Shown: positions 1 through 6,129 of the stretch, one piece after another
Numbering within the stretch: position 1 is the first letter of the stretch
Layout: each line of letters opens with the position of its first letter
DNA from: Burkholderiales bacterium
GTDB lineage: Bacteria > Pseudomonadota > Gammaproteobacteria > Burkholderiales > Usitatibacteraceae
Reading direction: 5' to 3'
Assembly (NCBI GenBank): GCA_017880705.1
Contig: JADGRS010000184.1
Span: 1 to 6,591 of the forward strand
Length of the DNA: 6,591 bases
The notes under the pieces: model-generated
What the model saw: the letters and a program-made list of their open reading frames with translations, nothing else
What the model was told of the DNA's origin: nothing
Database searches by the model: none
Position numbers and translations under genes: made by a program

Positions 1-477
1 GAGCGCTCCGGACCCGGCTTTCACCAGCAGGGAATCGCTGTGGCCGTGATAGCACCCCTCGAACTTCAGGATGATCGCGCGGCCCGTGTAGCCGCGCGCC
101 AGGCGCAGCGCGCTCATCACGGCTTCGGTGCCGGAGCTCACGAGCCGCACCTGCTCCATCGACGGCAGGCTCGCGGTGAGGAGTTCGGCCATCTCGAGCT
201 CGAGCGCGGTGGGTGCGCCGAAGGAAAGCCCGCGCGCCGCGGCCGCCCCCACCGCGGCCACGACCTCGGGATGCGCGTGGCCGAGGATGAGCGGACCCCA
301 GGATCCGACGTAGTCGATGTACTCGCGGCCATCCTCGTCGGTCACGCGCGCCCCGCGACCCTCGCGAATGAAGAGAGGCGTTCCCCCGACGGCGCGAAAG
401 GCGCGCACCGGCGAGTTGACCCCGCCGGGAATGACCTGCTGCGAGCGATCAAATAGCGCGCGGCTGCGTTCGTACAT
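1..477 (-). CDS. hemL: Glutamate-1-semialdehyde 2,1-aminomutase, N-terminal part (cut by window edge)
   Basis: PLP-dependent cytosolic enzyme that converts glutamate-1-semialdehyde to 5-aminolevulinate, the first committed tetrapyrrole precursor in the C5 pathway. Translating the minus strand from the ATG at 477-475 gives 159 uninterrupted codons to base 1. The product begins [20 protein letters not shown], a very typical HemL N-terminus, followed by NSPVRAF. Further on come [13 protein letters not shown] (about residues 58-70), the cofactor phosphate-binding [15 protein letters not shown] (114-128) and CYHGHSD (142-148). The catalytic PLP lysine of the family lies further on and is outside the window. 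An AAGGG Shine-Dalgarno (complement of 487-491) sits 9 bases before the start. The first 29 bases overlap the end of thiE, so hemL is probably the third gene of a thiD-thiE-hemL transcript. Family identity is near certain; only the 3' part is missing. Confidence 0.96.
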   Translation of the reverse strand, partial: MYERSRALFDRSQQVIPGGVNSPVRAFRAVGGTPLFIREGRGARVTDEDGREYIDYVGSWGPLILGHAHPEVVAAVGAAAARGLSFGAPTALELEMAELLTASLPSMEQVRLVSSGTEAVMSALRLARGYTGRAIILKFEGCYHGHSDSLLVKAGSGAL

Positions 478-1126
478 GAGGGCCTGCCCTTGTGGAATGT
501 TCGAAGAGTCGGGTGAAAGAAAGCGCAGCGGCACGCACATCGGCAGAGCCGAACAGGGCGTGGATCACCGCCACCATGTCGGCGCCCGCCTCGATGGCAA
601 GCGCAGCGTTGTCGATATTGATGCCGCCGATGGCGACCAGCGGCAAGCCGGAAATCAGCTTCGCCGCCTTGAGATTTTCGAGCGACGCGCGCGCGGCATT
701 CGGCTTGGTGGTGGATTGAAAGACGCTGCCGATCGCGACGTAGTCGGCCCCGGAATTGCGCGCGGCCAGCGCCCGAAGCGGATCGTCGTAGCAGGAAACG
801 CCGATGATCCTGCCGCCAAGCGCCGCGCGCGCCCTCTCGACGTCCATGTCGTCGCGCCCAAGGTGCACTCCGTCCGCGCCCACGGCGATGGCGAGCTCGA
901 CCGAATCGTTGACTATCAGGGCGGCGCCGCTGGCGCGGCACGCGGCTCCGAGGCGCCGCGCCTGCTCCAGCGCGAGATCGGGGGCGGCGTTCTTCGCGCG
1001 GTACTGCACGAGTCTCGCACCGCCTGCGAGGCATTCCTCGACTTGCGCGACGAGGCGAGTCGTGTCGGTCACCTCCGGAGAGATGGCGTAGAGCCCGTGA
1101 AGGATCGCCTGCCTCTCACTTGTCAT
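449..1126 (-). CDS. thiE: Thiamin phosphate synthase
   Basis: Cytosolic enzyme that condenses HMP-PP with hydroxyethylthiazole phosphate to thiamin monophosphate and pyrophosphate. The 225-residue product has the TIM-barrel ThiE motifs in order: QYRAKN (41-46), IVND (71-74), GVHLGRDD (86-93, diphosphate/Mg site), GVSC (109-112), SVFQSTTKP (134-142, the S/T-T-K loop) and VAIGGIN (164-170), then MVAVI (184-188). It is slightly longer than the usual 205-215 residues because of a tail of about 15 residues after the barrel, and this tail is what overlaps hemL. The ATG lies inside the last codons of thiD (11-base overlap) with no strong Shine-Dalgarno, so translation probably depends on ribosomes finishing thiD. 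ThiD, next to it, makes its substrate HMP-PP, which supports the call. Confidence 0.96.
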   Translation of the reverse strand: MTSERQAILHGLYAISPEVTDTTRLVAQVEECLAGGARLVQYRAKNAAPDLALEQARRLGAACRASGAALIVNDSVELAIAVGADGVHLGRDDMDVERARAALGGRIIGVSCYDDPLRALAARNSGADYVAIGSVFQSTTKPNAARASLENLKAAKLISGLPLVAIGGINIDNAALAIEAGADMVAVIHALFGSADVRAAALSFTRLFEHSTRAGPHVRTQPRAI

Positions 1127-1946
1127 CTTCGCTGGCGCCGTTGCGTGCCCAGAACAGGCGGTCGGGCAGGTATTGGCCCATTCCGGGGCGGAAGGCGTGC
1201 GCGAGCGCTTGCCACGTATAGTCCTGCGCCTCGTACACCGCGTCGCCGATGTCGAGCCCGCGCGCGAGATTCGCGGCGAGGGCCGAGGCGAGCGTGCATC
1301 CCGAGCCGTGGTAGCTGCCGGGAAGCCGCTGCCAGGTGTCCGCGCGCAGCACGCCGCCGCGGTGATAGAGCGTGTTCACCACGTCGGCGGTCGAATCGTG
1401 GGTGCCCGTCACCAGCACGTACTCGCAACCGCTGTCGAGCAGGATCTGCGCGCAATCCGCGAGGCTCACGTCGTCATTGTCGTCCTCGCCCGCCAGTCGG
1501 CGAAGCTCCGGGATGTTGGGCGTGACGACGGTGCTTTGTGGCACGAGCAGCTCGCGGATCGCGGAAACCATGTCGTCGCCCGCGAACTCGTCGCCGCGGC
1601 CCGAACCCATCACGGGATCCAGCACGAGCGGCACGTCGGGATAGTCCGAAACGACCTCCGCCACCACGGTCACGATCTCGGTGGATCCGAGCATCCCCAT
1701 CTTGAACGCCGCCACCGGCATGTCCTCGAGAATGCAGCGCGCCTGGTCGGCGACCCAATCGGGGTCGATCGCGAGGAAGGACTCGACCCCCGCGGTGTCC
1801 TGCACCGTGAGCGCCGTGACCACCGAAAGGGGATAGCAACCCATGCTCGCCAGAGCGAGAAGATCCGCCTGCAGCCCCGCGCCGCTCGTGGGGTCGGTGG
1901 CGGCGAACGTCAAGACGGCGGGGAGCGATAGCACGGATTCGTTCAT
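1116..1946 (-). CDS. thiD: Hydroxymethylpyrimidine / phosphomethylpyrimidine kinase
   Basis: Ribokinase-fold enzyme that phosphorylates HMP to HMP-P and then to HMP-PP for thiamin synthesis. The product has 276 residues, within the usual 260-280. Visible motifs are the substrate-binding DPTSGAGLQADL (18-29), VVTALTVQDTAG (42-53), KMGMLGS (82-88), LDPVMGSGRGDEF (109-121), TPNIPE (142-147), LVTGTH (178-183) and the anion-hole/catalytic HGSGCTLASALAA (213-225) with Cys217. The SGRGDEF and YHGSGC forms differ from the E. coli ThiD wording but are, as I recall, usual in betaproteobacteria. The ATG at 1946 is placed by the start of the fold, though no clear Shine-Dalgarno precedes it. It is the first gene of the minus-strand block and is divergent from the rubredoxin gene. 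No TPP riboswitch is visible upstream. A pyridoxal kinase is the main alternative, made unlikely by the adjacent thiE. Confidence 0.95.
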   Translation of the reverse strand: MNESVLSLPAVLTFAATDPTSGAGLQADLLALASMGCYPLSVVTALTVQDTAGVESFLAIDPDWVADQARCILEDMPVAAFKMGMLGSTEIVTVVAEVVSDYPDVPLVLDPVMGSGRGDEFAGDDMVSAIRELLVPQSTVVTPNIPELRRLAGEDDNDDVSLADCAQILLDSGCEYVLVTGTHDSTADVVNTLYHRGGVLRADTWQRLPGSYHGSGCTLASALAANLARGLDIGDAVYEAQDYTWQALAHAFRPGMGQYLPDRLFWARNGASEDDK

Positions 1947-1968
1947 GGGAGCGCAAGCGGTGGAGGGG

Positions 1969-1986
1969 GGGTTACACTTGAAACCC
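1969..1986. repeat. Imperfect palindrome upstream of thiD (possible operator)
   Basis: The sequence GGGTTACACTTGAAACCC matches its own reverse complement at 14 of 18 positions: 5-base outer arms GGGTT/AACCC plus inner CA/TG. It lies 22 bases upstream of the thiD start codon, where an operator or a 5' leader hairpin could act. No protein family is implied by the motif as far as I can tell. Confidence 0.35.
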
Positions 1987-1994
1987 GGCTCGCG

Positions 1995-2024
1995 TTGCGC
2001 GCGCCGACCGGGGATCGCTACGAT
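1995..2024 (+). promoter_or_regulatory. Weak candidate sigma70 promoter for the rubredoxin gene
   Basis: TTGCGC (1995-2000) and TACGAT (2019-2024) are 18 bases apart. The -10 matches the consensus at 4 of 6 bases and the -35 at only 3 of 6. Transcription would start near 2031, about 50 bases before the proposed start codon. No better pair was seen on this strand, and no convincing promoter for thiD was found on the other strand. Confidence 0.25.
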
Positions 2025-2032
2025 GCTTCTAA

Positions 2033-2052
2033 GTGAGCGCGCGCGTCCTCAC
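2033..2052. repeat. Inverted repeat GTGAG-N10-CTCAC between thiD and rubredoxin genes
   Basis: Perfect 5-base arms GTGAG (2033-2037) and CTCAC (2048-2052) are separated by a CG-rich 10-base spacer. The repeat begins just downstream of the proposed rubredoxin -10 element, where a bound repressor would block transcription. Arms this short can occur by chance in GC-rich DNA. Confidence 0.3.
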
Positions 2053-2081
2053 ATTCTACTCAACCGTCAACGCGTTCGCCT

Positions 2082-2276
2082 ATGTCTTCTCCCGCGCCAG
2101 AGGCTCAACCTTTCAGAATGTGGCGCTGCCTCGCGTGCGGCCTCATCTATGACGAGGCCGAGGGCTGGCCCGACGATGGCATCGCGCCGGCCACCCGCTG
2201 GGAGGACATTCCGGCGGGCTGGTGCTGCCCCGAGTGCGGCGCGCGCAAGGACGACTTCGAAATGGTGGAGCTCTGA
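2082..2276 (+). CDS. Rubredoxin (small iron electron carrier)
   Basis: Small cytosolic one-iron protein that carries single electrons; its partner is not shown by the context. The product has 64 residues. The four iron-binding cysteines are Cys16 and Cys19 (CLACG) and Cys49 and Cys52 (CPECG), with the usual core between: LIYDEAEG, GIAP, TRWEDIP and GW. The end, ARKDDFEMVEL, is the typical rubredoxin C-terminus. An extra Cys48 directly precedes ligand Cys49, where V, T or M is usual. The start is uncertain. ATG 2082 keeps the residues F-R-x-W before the first CxxC, as in related proteins, but has no Shine-Dalgarno. ATG 2118 would give 52 residues with AGAGG 14 bases upstream. The codons in 2085-2117 are less GC-biased than the rest. 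The gene stands alone between thiD (divergent) and the pil operon (same strand). Confidence 0.9.
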   Translation: MSSPAPEAQPFRMWRCLACGLIYDEAEGWPDDGIAPATRWEDIPAGWCCPECGARKDDFEMVEL

Positions 2277-2360
2277 CCGTGCCGTGCGGCGGGTTCGGAG
2301 CGCGTCCTTCTAAAGCAGATGAGAAGCTCCGGGTTAGCAATTGTTTTGGTTGGTAAAAAG

Positions 2361-2389
2361 TTGTTTTGCATCGGCAAATGGAATAATCT
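2361..2389 (+). promoter_or_regulatory. Candidate promoter of the pilGHIJ-chpA operon
   Basis: TTGTTT (2361-2366) is followed after 17 bases by TAATCT (2384-2389). An overlapping alternative -10, AATAAT (2382-2387), matches the consensus at 5 of 6 bases but leaves only a 15-base spacer. Both lie in the only AT-rich patch of the window and point toward pilG, leaving a leader of roughly 115 bases. A sigma54 site was considered and does not fit the GG/GC spacing. Inferred by eye only. Confidence 0.35.
2365..2378. repeat. Short palindrome TTTGC-ATCG-GCAAA in the pilG promoter region
   Basis: Perfect 5-base arms (2365-2369 and 2374-2378) flank a 4-base centre, between the proposed -35 and -10 elements. 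It could be an operator or chance symmetry. Confidence 0.3.
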
Positions 2390-2447
2390 GAAGATCGCGT
2401 AGAACGCGGCTGCGGGGCTTTCAGGGGATGCGGACCGCGAGCGGCCC

Positions 2448-2478
2448 GGGACTGCCGGTAATTCCGGCCGCCCATTTT
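2448..2478 (+). terminator. GC-rich hairpin plus short T run in the pilG leader (weak terminator or attenuator)
   Basis: GCCGG (2454-2458) and CCGGC (2464-2468) form a perfect stem over a TAATT loop. Outer GGG (2448-2450) and CCC (2471-2473) can extend it across a small internal loop, and ATTTT follows (2474-2478). This resembles an intrinsic terminator with a poor T run. It could end the rubredoxin transcript or attenuate transcription into pilG, whose start is 32 bases downstream. Confidence 0.3.
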
Positions 2479-2510
2479 CCCGACGCAGCCGAACATGAAT
2501 CGAGGGAAGT

Positions 2511-2912
2511 GTGGCGGACTCAAAGAACCTCACGGGCGTACGCGTGATGGTCATCGATGACAGCAATACCATTCGGCGCAGCGCTGAGATATTTCTCATG
2601 CAGGCCGGCTGCCAGGTCATCCTCGCCGAGAACGGGTTCGATGCGCTGGCGAAGATCGCCGATCACCAGCCCGATCTCATCTTCGTCGACATCATGATGC
2701 CGCGCCTCGATGGCTACCAGACTTGCGCGCTCATCAAGAAGAGCGGCAAGCATGGCGCGACGCCGGTGATCATGCTCTCGTCGAAGGACAGCCTCTTCGA
2801 CCGCGCGCGTGGCCGCATGGTGGGCTCGGACGAGTACCTGACGAAGCCCTTCACCAAGGAAAGCCTGTTGCGCGCAGTCGAATCGCACCTCGCACAGCGC
2901 AGCACCGCCTGA
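2511..2912 (+). CDS. pilG: Twitching-motility response regulator PilG (CheY-like)
   Basis: Single-domain receiver protein of the Pil-Chp pathway. It takes phosphate from ChpA and, in Pseudomonas, promotes pilus extension and polarity. The product has 133 residues, almost all receiver domain. The acidic pocket is Asp16-Asp17 (MVIDDS), the phosphoacceptor Asp60 (FVDIMMPRLDGYQTCALIK), the switch Ser90 (MLSSKD) and the conserved Lys112 (YLTKPF). The strings IMMPRLDGYQTCALIK and SSKDSLFDRARGRMVGSDEYLTKPF are typical of PilG and separate it from PilH and CheY. There is no output domain. The start is GTG at 2511, with GAGGG (2502-2506) 4 bases before it, a rather tight spacing. The ATG at 2495 is out of frame. 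It is the first gene of the operon, 35 bases from pilH. Confidence 0.95.
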   Translation: MADSKNLTGVRVMVIDDSNTIRRSAEIFLMQAGCQVILAENGFDALAKIADHQPDLIFVDIMMPRLDGYQTCALIKKSGKHGATPVIMLSSKDSLFDRARGRMVGSDEYLTKPFTKESLLRAVESHLAQRSTA

Positions 2913-2947
2913 CGATATTCAATTCCCAATACTGCGAAGAGAGCCCA

Positions 2948-3313
2948 ATGGCAATCAAGAAGATAATGGTGGTGGACGATTCGCCGACGGAGCGCGCCTT
3001 CATGGAGGGCGTGCTGAAGAAGCGCGGATACGAGGTCCTGCTCGTGGATAGCGGCGAGGCGGCGATCGAGCGCTCCAAGAGCGACCTGCCCGACCTCATC
3101 CTGATGGACGTCGTGATGCCGGGCCTCAACGGCTTCCAGGCCACTCGCGCGATCACGCGCGAGGAAAAGACCAAGCACATCCCGGTGATCATCTGTACGA
3201 CAAAGGACCAGGAAACCGACAAGATCTGGGGCCTTCGCCAGGGCGCGAAGGACTACGTCACCAAGCCGATCGGCGAGAGCGACCTGCTCGAGAAGATCAA
3301 GGCGCTGGGCTAG
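2948..3313 (+). CDS. pilH: Twitching-motility response regulator PilH (CheY-like)
   Basis: Second single-domain receiver of the Pil-Chp system. In Pseudomonas PilH is linked to pilus retraction and may act as a phosphate sink that limits PilG signalling. The product has 121 residues: Asp10-Asp11 (VVDDSPTER), phosphoacceptor Asp54 (LMDVVMPGLNGFQATRAIT), Thr84 (CTTKDQETDKIWG) and Lys106 (YVTKP), ending LLEKIKALG. The HIPVIICTTKDQETDKIWGL stretch is characteristic of PilH. The open frame extends upstream to 2723, but that part lies inside pilG in another frame. The ATG at 2948 begins right at the first beta strand and follows a purine-rich AAGAGAG (2937-2943). pilI begins 4 bases after its stop. 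Confidence 0.95.
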   Translation: MAIKKIMVVDDSPTERAFMEGVLKKRGYEVLLVDSGEAAIERSKSDLPDLILMDVVMPGLNGFQATRAITREEKTKHIPVIICTTKDQETDKIWGLRQGAKDYVTKPIGESDLLEKIKALG

Positions 3314-3317
3314 CGAC

Positions 3318-3830
3318 ATGTCACGGCGCACGGGACTTCGGGAATTCCAGCTTTCGGTCGCGGAGCGGATTCGCACGGCCTCGACGCGCACGGCGCTCTC
3401 GTCGAAGCTGGGTTTCCAGGTCGGGGCCGAGAGCTGGTTCGTGGCCCTGAACCAGGTGAACGAAGTGATTCCGGTGCCGCCGACGGTGGCCGTGCCCCTG
3501 ACCCGATCGTGGTTCCGCGGTCTGGCCAACATTCGCGGCAACCTCTACAGCGTGCTCGACTTCTCCGCCTTCAAGGGCGGCGATCCCACGCCCGCCGGCG
3601 TCGAGCGCCGCGTCATCCTCATCTCCGATCGCCTCGTCGGGGGCGCGGGCTTGCTGGTTTCACGCATGCTGGGACTTCGCAATCCGGAACAGTTCACGGC
3701 CGCGGAGCGGCCAGCCGATGCGCCCCCATGGGTCGCAGGCGCATATATGGATGCCGGCGGTACCCGCTGGCTCGAGCTCGATTTGCCCGCCCTCGTTCGC
3801 GAGCAGCGGTTCCTGGAAGTAGGCGCGTAG
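3318..3830 (+). CDS. pilI: CheW-like adaptor protein PilI
   Basis: Cytosolic coupling protein expected to bridge the receptor PilJ and the kinase ChpA in a membrane-bound array. The product has 170 residues. A short helical N-terminus ([12 protein letters not shown], 7-18) precedes one CheW domain of about 30-168. Visible CheW landmarks are [20 protein letters not shown] (31-50), the VP repeat region near 53-60, [21 protein letters not shown] (65-85), RRVILISD (97-104), [11 protein letters not shown] (111-121) and [10 protein letters not shown] (151-160). The start lies 4 bases after the pilH stop with no strong Shine-Dalgarno, which suggests translational coupling. Its stop codon overlaps the ribosome site of pilJ. 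Placement between pilH and pilJ is the standard order and makes PilI more likely than a generic CheW. Confidence 0.93.
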   Translation: MSRRTGLREFQLSVAERIRTASTRTALSSKLGFQVGAESWFVALNQVNEVIPVPPTVAVPLTRSWFRGLANIRGNLYSVLDFSAFKGGDPTPAGVERRVILISDRLVGGAGLLVSRMLGLRNPEQFTAAERPADAPPWVAGAYMDAGGTRWLELDLPALVREQRFLEVGA

Positions 3831-3833
3831 GAG
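3829..3833 (+). promoter_or_regulatory. Ribosome binding site of pilJ, overlapping the pilI stop
   Basis: AGGAG at 3829-3833 shares two bases with the pilI stop TAG (3828-3830) and sits 10 bases before the pilJ ATG. It is the clearest Shine-Dalgarno in the window and fixes the pilJ start at 3844, and so the long N-terminal tail of PilJ. Confidence 0.6.
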
Positions 3834-3843
3834 AAAAAAGCCA

Positions 3844-6093
3844 ATGGCTAAAGCACAGACGATCAAACCGAAATCCTCGTTCGGAGACTGGTTCAAGCGA
3901 TTCACTGGCTCGAAGCAGAAACCGGCGACGCGCCCGGGCGCCGCGGCACAGGCATCGACCATGACCAACCTGCCAGCGGCGGGGACCTCGTCGCGGTCGG
4001 CGCAAAGCGCCAAGGCCACCGCGGCGAAGAAGCCGGCAAAGGAGGTCGATACCGGCTCCTCGCTCGCGAACTTCCGGGCGCCGTTTATCGGCGACAAGCC
4101 GGTAACGACTCAGATGCAGGTCCTCGGAACGGCGGCCACGGTGCTGCTGGTTCTTACCGCGGCGCTCGTCTACCAGGACACATCGGCGCGCACGCGAAAC
4201 GCCACCTTCATCTCGATCGCTTCGCAGATGCAGTTCCACACGCAGCGTCTCGCCAAGGCGGCGGGCCTTGCCGCGCGCGGGCAGCAGGCCGCCTTTCCCC
4301 AGGTGGAGGACAGCCGCGCGAAGTTCGAGGAATACCTCAAGGTGCTGCGCAACGGCGGCGTGGCCCTCGGCGTCAGCCTGCCGAGCGCGGAATCGAATGC
4401 CGAGCTCACCAGCCGCATCGAGGATCTCATGAAGCGCTGGCCGGAGAGCTCGAACTCGGCCGGCGCGATCCTCGCGGCGCGCACCGACCTCGTGGCCCTC
4501 GCGCAGAACGTCGCGCAGGTGAGAGTCGGCGCGGAGGAGATGGCGAACCAGTCGCAGGAGCTCACCGGCCTCATGCAACAGTCGGGCACTGCACCGGGCC
4601 AGGTGCTGCGCGCGAACCGCATCACGTTCCTCTCGGAGCGTCTCGGGCGCGGCGCCGCGGAGATCCTCGGCTCCGAAGTCATCGATCCCGAGGTGCCGTT
4701 CCTCATCGGCAAGGACACCAACGATCTGCGCGCCCTCATCCAGGCGCTCGAGAACGGCAACGAAGCGATGGGCATGAGCGCCATTCGGGATACCGAAGCG
4801 CGCGCGAAGCTCCTCGAATTGAAGAAGACCTTCACGACCTTCGAGCAGAACGCGGGCCCGATTCTTCGCGAGCTCCAGAAGCTCGTCTCGGCGCGCCAGG
4901 CGGGCACGCACCTTGTCGCGGCGAGCGAGCAGCTTCAGGACACGGTGAAGGCCCTCGGCGACGATCTGCAGGACCAGAGGACCGCCGCCACGCTCGTCGC
5001 GATCATCGTGGTGGGCGCCCTGCTCGTCATCGTGCTCGTGCTGACCGGCCTCGTGTTCCTCGCCGACACACGCCGGCGCGCGGCGCAGGCGGAAACCGAG
5101 AACCGCCGCAACCAGGAGGCGATCCTGCGGCTGCTGAACGAGATGGGCGACCTCGCCGACGGCGACCTCACCGTCCGCGCGCAGGTGACCGAGGACATCA
5201 CAGGCGCCATCGCCGATTCGATGAACTACACCATCGACGAGCTTCGCACCCTCGTCGCGGGCGTGAACAACGCGGCCATCCAGGTGACGCAGAAGACCGC
5301 GCAGGCGCAGTCGATCTCCGCCGAGCTCCTCGGCGCCGCCGAGCGCCAGTCGCGGGAGATCGAGGAGACGACCGCGCAGATCCTGCAGGTGTCGCACTCG
5401 ATCTCGGAGGTGTCCACGACGGCAGATGAAGGCGCGCGGGTCGCGCAGCGGTCGCTCGCGGCTGCCGACAAGGGACGCGCCGCGGTGCAGAACTCGATCT
5501 CGGGCATGAACGACATCCGCGAGCAGATCCAGGAAACCTCGAAGCGCATCAAGCGACTCGGCGAGAGCTCCCAGGAGATCGGCGAGATCGTGGAGCTCAT
5601 CTCGGACATCACGGAGCAGACGAACGTGCTCGCGCTGAACGCCGCGATCCAGGCGGCATCGGCCGGCGAGGCGGGCCGCGGCTTCTCGGTCGTCGCGGAG
5701 GAGGTCCAGCGCCTCGCCGAACGCTCAGGAGAGGCGACGAAGCAGATCGGCGCCATCGTGAAGACGATTCAGGCGGACACCCAGGACGCCGTCGCGGCCA
5801 TGGAGAAATCGACGACGGGCGTGGTCGAGGGCGCGAAGCTCTCAGACGCGGCGGGGCAGGCCTTGTCCGAGATCGACTTCGTGACGAAGAACCTGGCCCA
5901 GCTGATCGAGCAGATCTCGAAGGCGACGCAAACCCAGGCGAGCGCGACCAACAGGGTCGCCCAGAACATGCAGGACATCCTCGAGATCACGCGCCAGACT
6001 ACGCGCGGGACGCAACAGGCGGCGGGCTCGATCCGCGACCTCGCCGCAGTGGCGCAGGAGCTGAAGAGCTCGGTGTCGGGTTTCAAACTCTAA
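3844..6093 (+). CDS. pilJ: Methyl-accepting receptor PilJ of the type IV pilus chemosensory system
   Basis: Inner-membrane receptor of the Pil-Chp pathway, thought to sense surface contact or pilin subunits in the periplasm. The product has 749 residues. In order it has a basic, Ala/Lys/Pro/Ser-rich cytoplasmic tail (1-90); TM1 (about 92-110); a periplasmic region (111-380) with two PilJ-type segments, one starting [19 protein letters not shown] (123-141) and one [16 protein letters not shown] (260-275); TM2 (about 381-407); a HAMP domain (408-475); and a signalling coiled coil (480-745). The hairpin tip is [20 protein letters not shown] (594-613), then [15 protein letters not shown] (614-628). 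The end, SVSGFKL, lacks the NWETF-type tether used by CheR/CheB. The protein is longer than Pseudomonas PilJ (about 680 residues), mainly through the N-terminal tail. The AGGAG site supports the first ATG; Met40 is a later alternative. It lies 36 bases before chpA. Confidence 0.96.
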   Translation: MAKAQTIKPKSSFGDWFKRFTGSKQKPATRPGAAAQASTMTNLPAAGTSSRSAQSAKATAAKKPAKEVDTGSSLANFRAPFIGDKPVTTQMQVLGTAATVLLVLTAALVYQDTSARTRNATFISIASQMQFHTQRLAKAAGLAARGQQAAFPQVEDSRAKFEEYLKVLRNGGVALGVSLPSAESNAELTSRIEDLMKRWPESSNSAGAILAARTDLVALAQNVAQVRVGAEEMANQSQELTGLMQQSGTAPGQVLRANRITFLSERLGRGAAEILGSEVIDPEVPFLIGKDTNDLRALIQALENGNEAMGMSAIRDTEARAKLLELKKTFTTFEQNAGPILRELQKLVSARQAGTHLVAASEQLQDTVKALGDDLQDQRTAATLVAIIVVGALLVIVLVLTGLVFLADTRRRAAQAETENRRNQEAILRLLNEMGDLADGDLTVRAQVTEDITGAIADSMNYTIDELRTLVAGVNNAAIQVTQKTAQAQSISAELLGAAERQSREIEETTAQILQVSHSISEVSTTADEGARVAQRSLAAADKGRAAVQNSISGMNDIREQIQETSKRIKRLGESSQEIGEIVELISDITEQTNVLALNAAIQAASAGEAGRGFSVVAEEVQRLAERSGEATKQIGAIVKTIQADTQDAVAAMEKSTTGVVEGAKLSDAAGQALSEIDFVTKNLAQLIEQISKATQTQASATNRVAQNMQDILEITRQTTRGTQQAAGSIRDLAAVAQELKSSVSGFKL

Positions 6094-6129
6094 GGCGCGA
6101 AGGCGAGAGAAAGCTCGAACGAACTCCAG

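Larger units (their letters stand above)
2277..2510. other. Intergenic region upstream of pilG
   Basis: These 234 bases hold no gene I can support. They contain an AT-rich island (about 2331-2390) in otherwise GC-rich DNA, two exact copies of TTGTTTTG at 2341-2348 and 2361-2368 (20 bases start to start), a small palindrome at 2365-2378, a promoter candidate, and a GC-rich hairpin at 2448-2473. A minus-strand open frame crosses the region but also runs antisense to the rubredoxin and pilG genes and has no recognisable content. Confidence 0.6.

Noticed and set aside
317..1525. 402-codon plus-strand open frame
   Set aside because: It runs antisense to hemL, thiE and thiD, which all carry complete family motifs. 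The translation is Arg-rich and of low complexity, so it is a shadow frame.
1947..2081. TPP riboswitch upstream of thiD
   Set aside because: I looked on the minus strand for the CTGAGA and GATAATGCCAGCG-type conserved segments and found neither; the available leader is also short.
2346..2371. Sigma54 (-24/-12) promoter before pilG
   Set aside because: A TTGCA-like -12 element exists at 2366-2370, but the only upstream GG pairs are 16 or more bases from its GC, not the required 12.
2147..2620. Minus-strand frame crossing the rubredoxin-pilG gap
   Set aside because: It overlaps two real genes antisense, has no recognisable motif, and spans a region that looks like promoter DNA.
2723..2947. 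N-terminally extended PilH starting at 2723
   Set aside because: The extension lies inside pilG in another frame and has shadow-like composition. The receiver fold begins exactly at ATG 2948 after a purine-rich ribosome site.
3694..5397. 567-codon open frame on the minus strand opposite pilI and pilJ
   Set aside because: It is antisense to clearly coding genes. Long antisense frames are expected where codons have GC-rich third positions, and the translation is Arg/Leu/His-rich with no recognisable domain.
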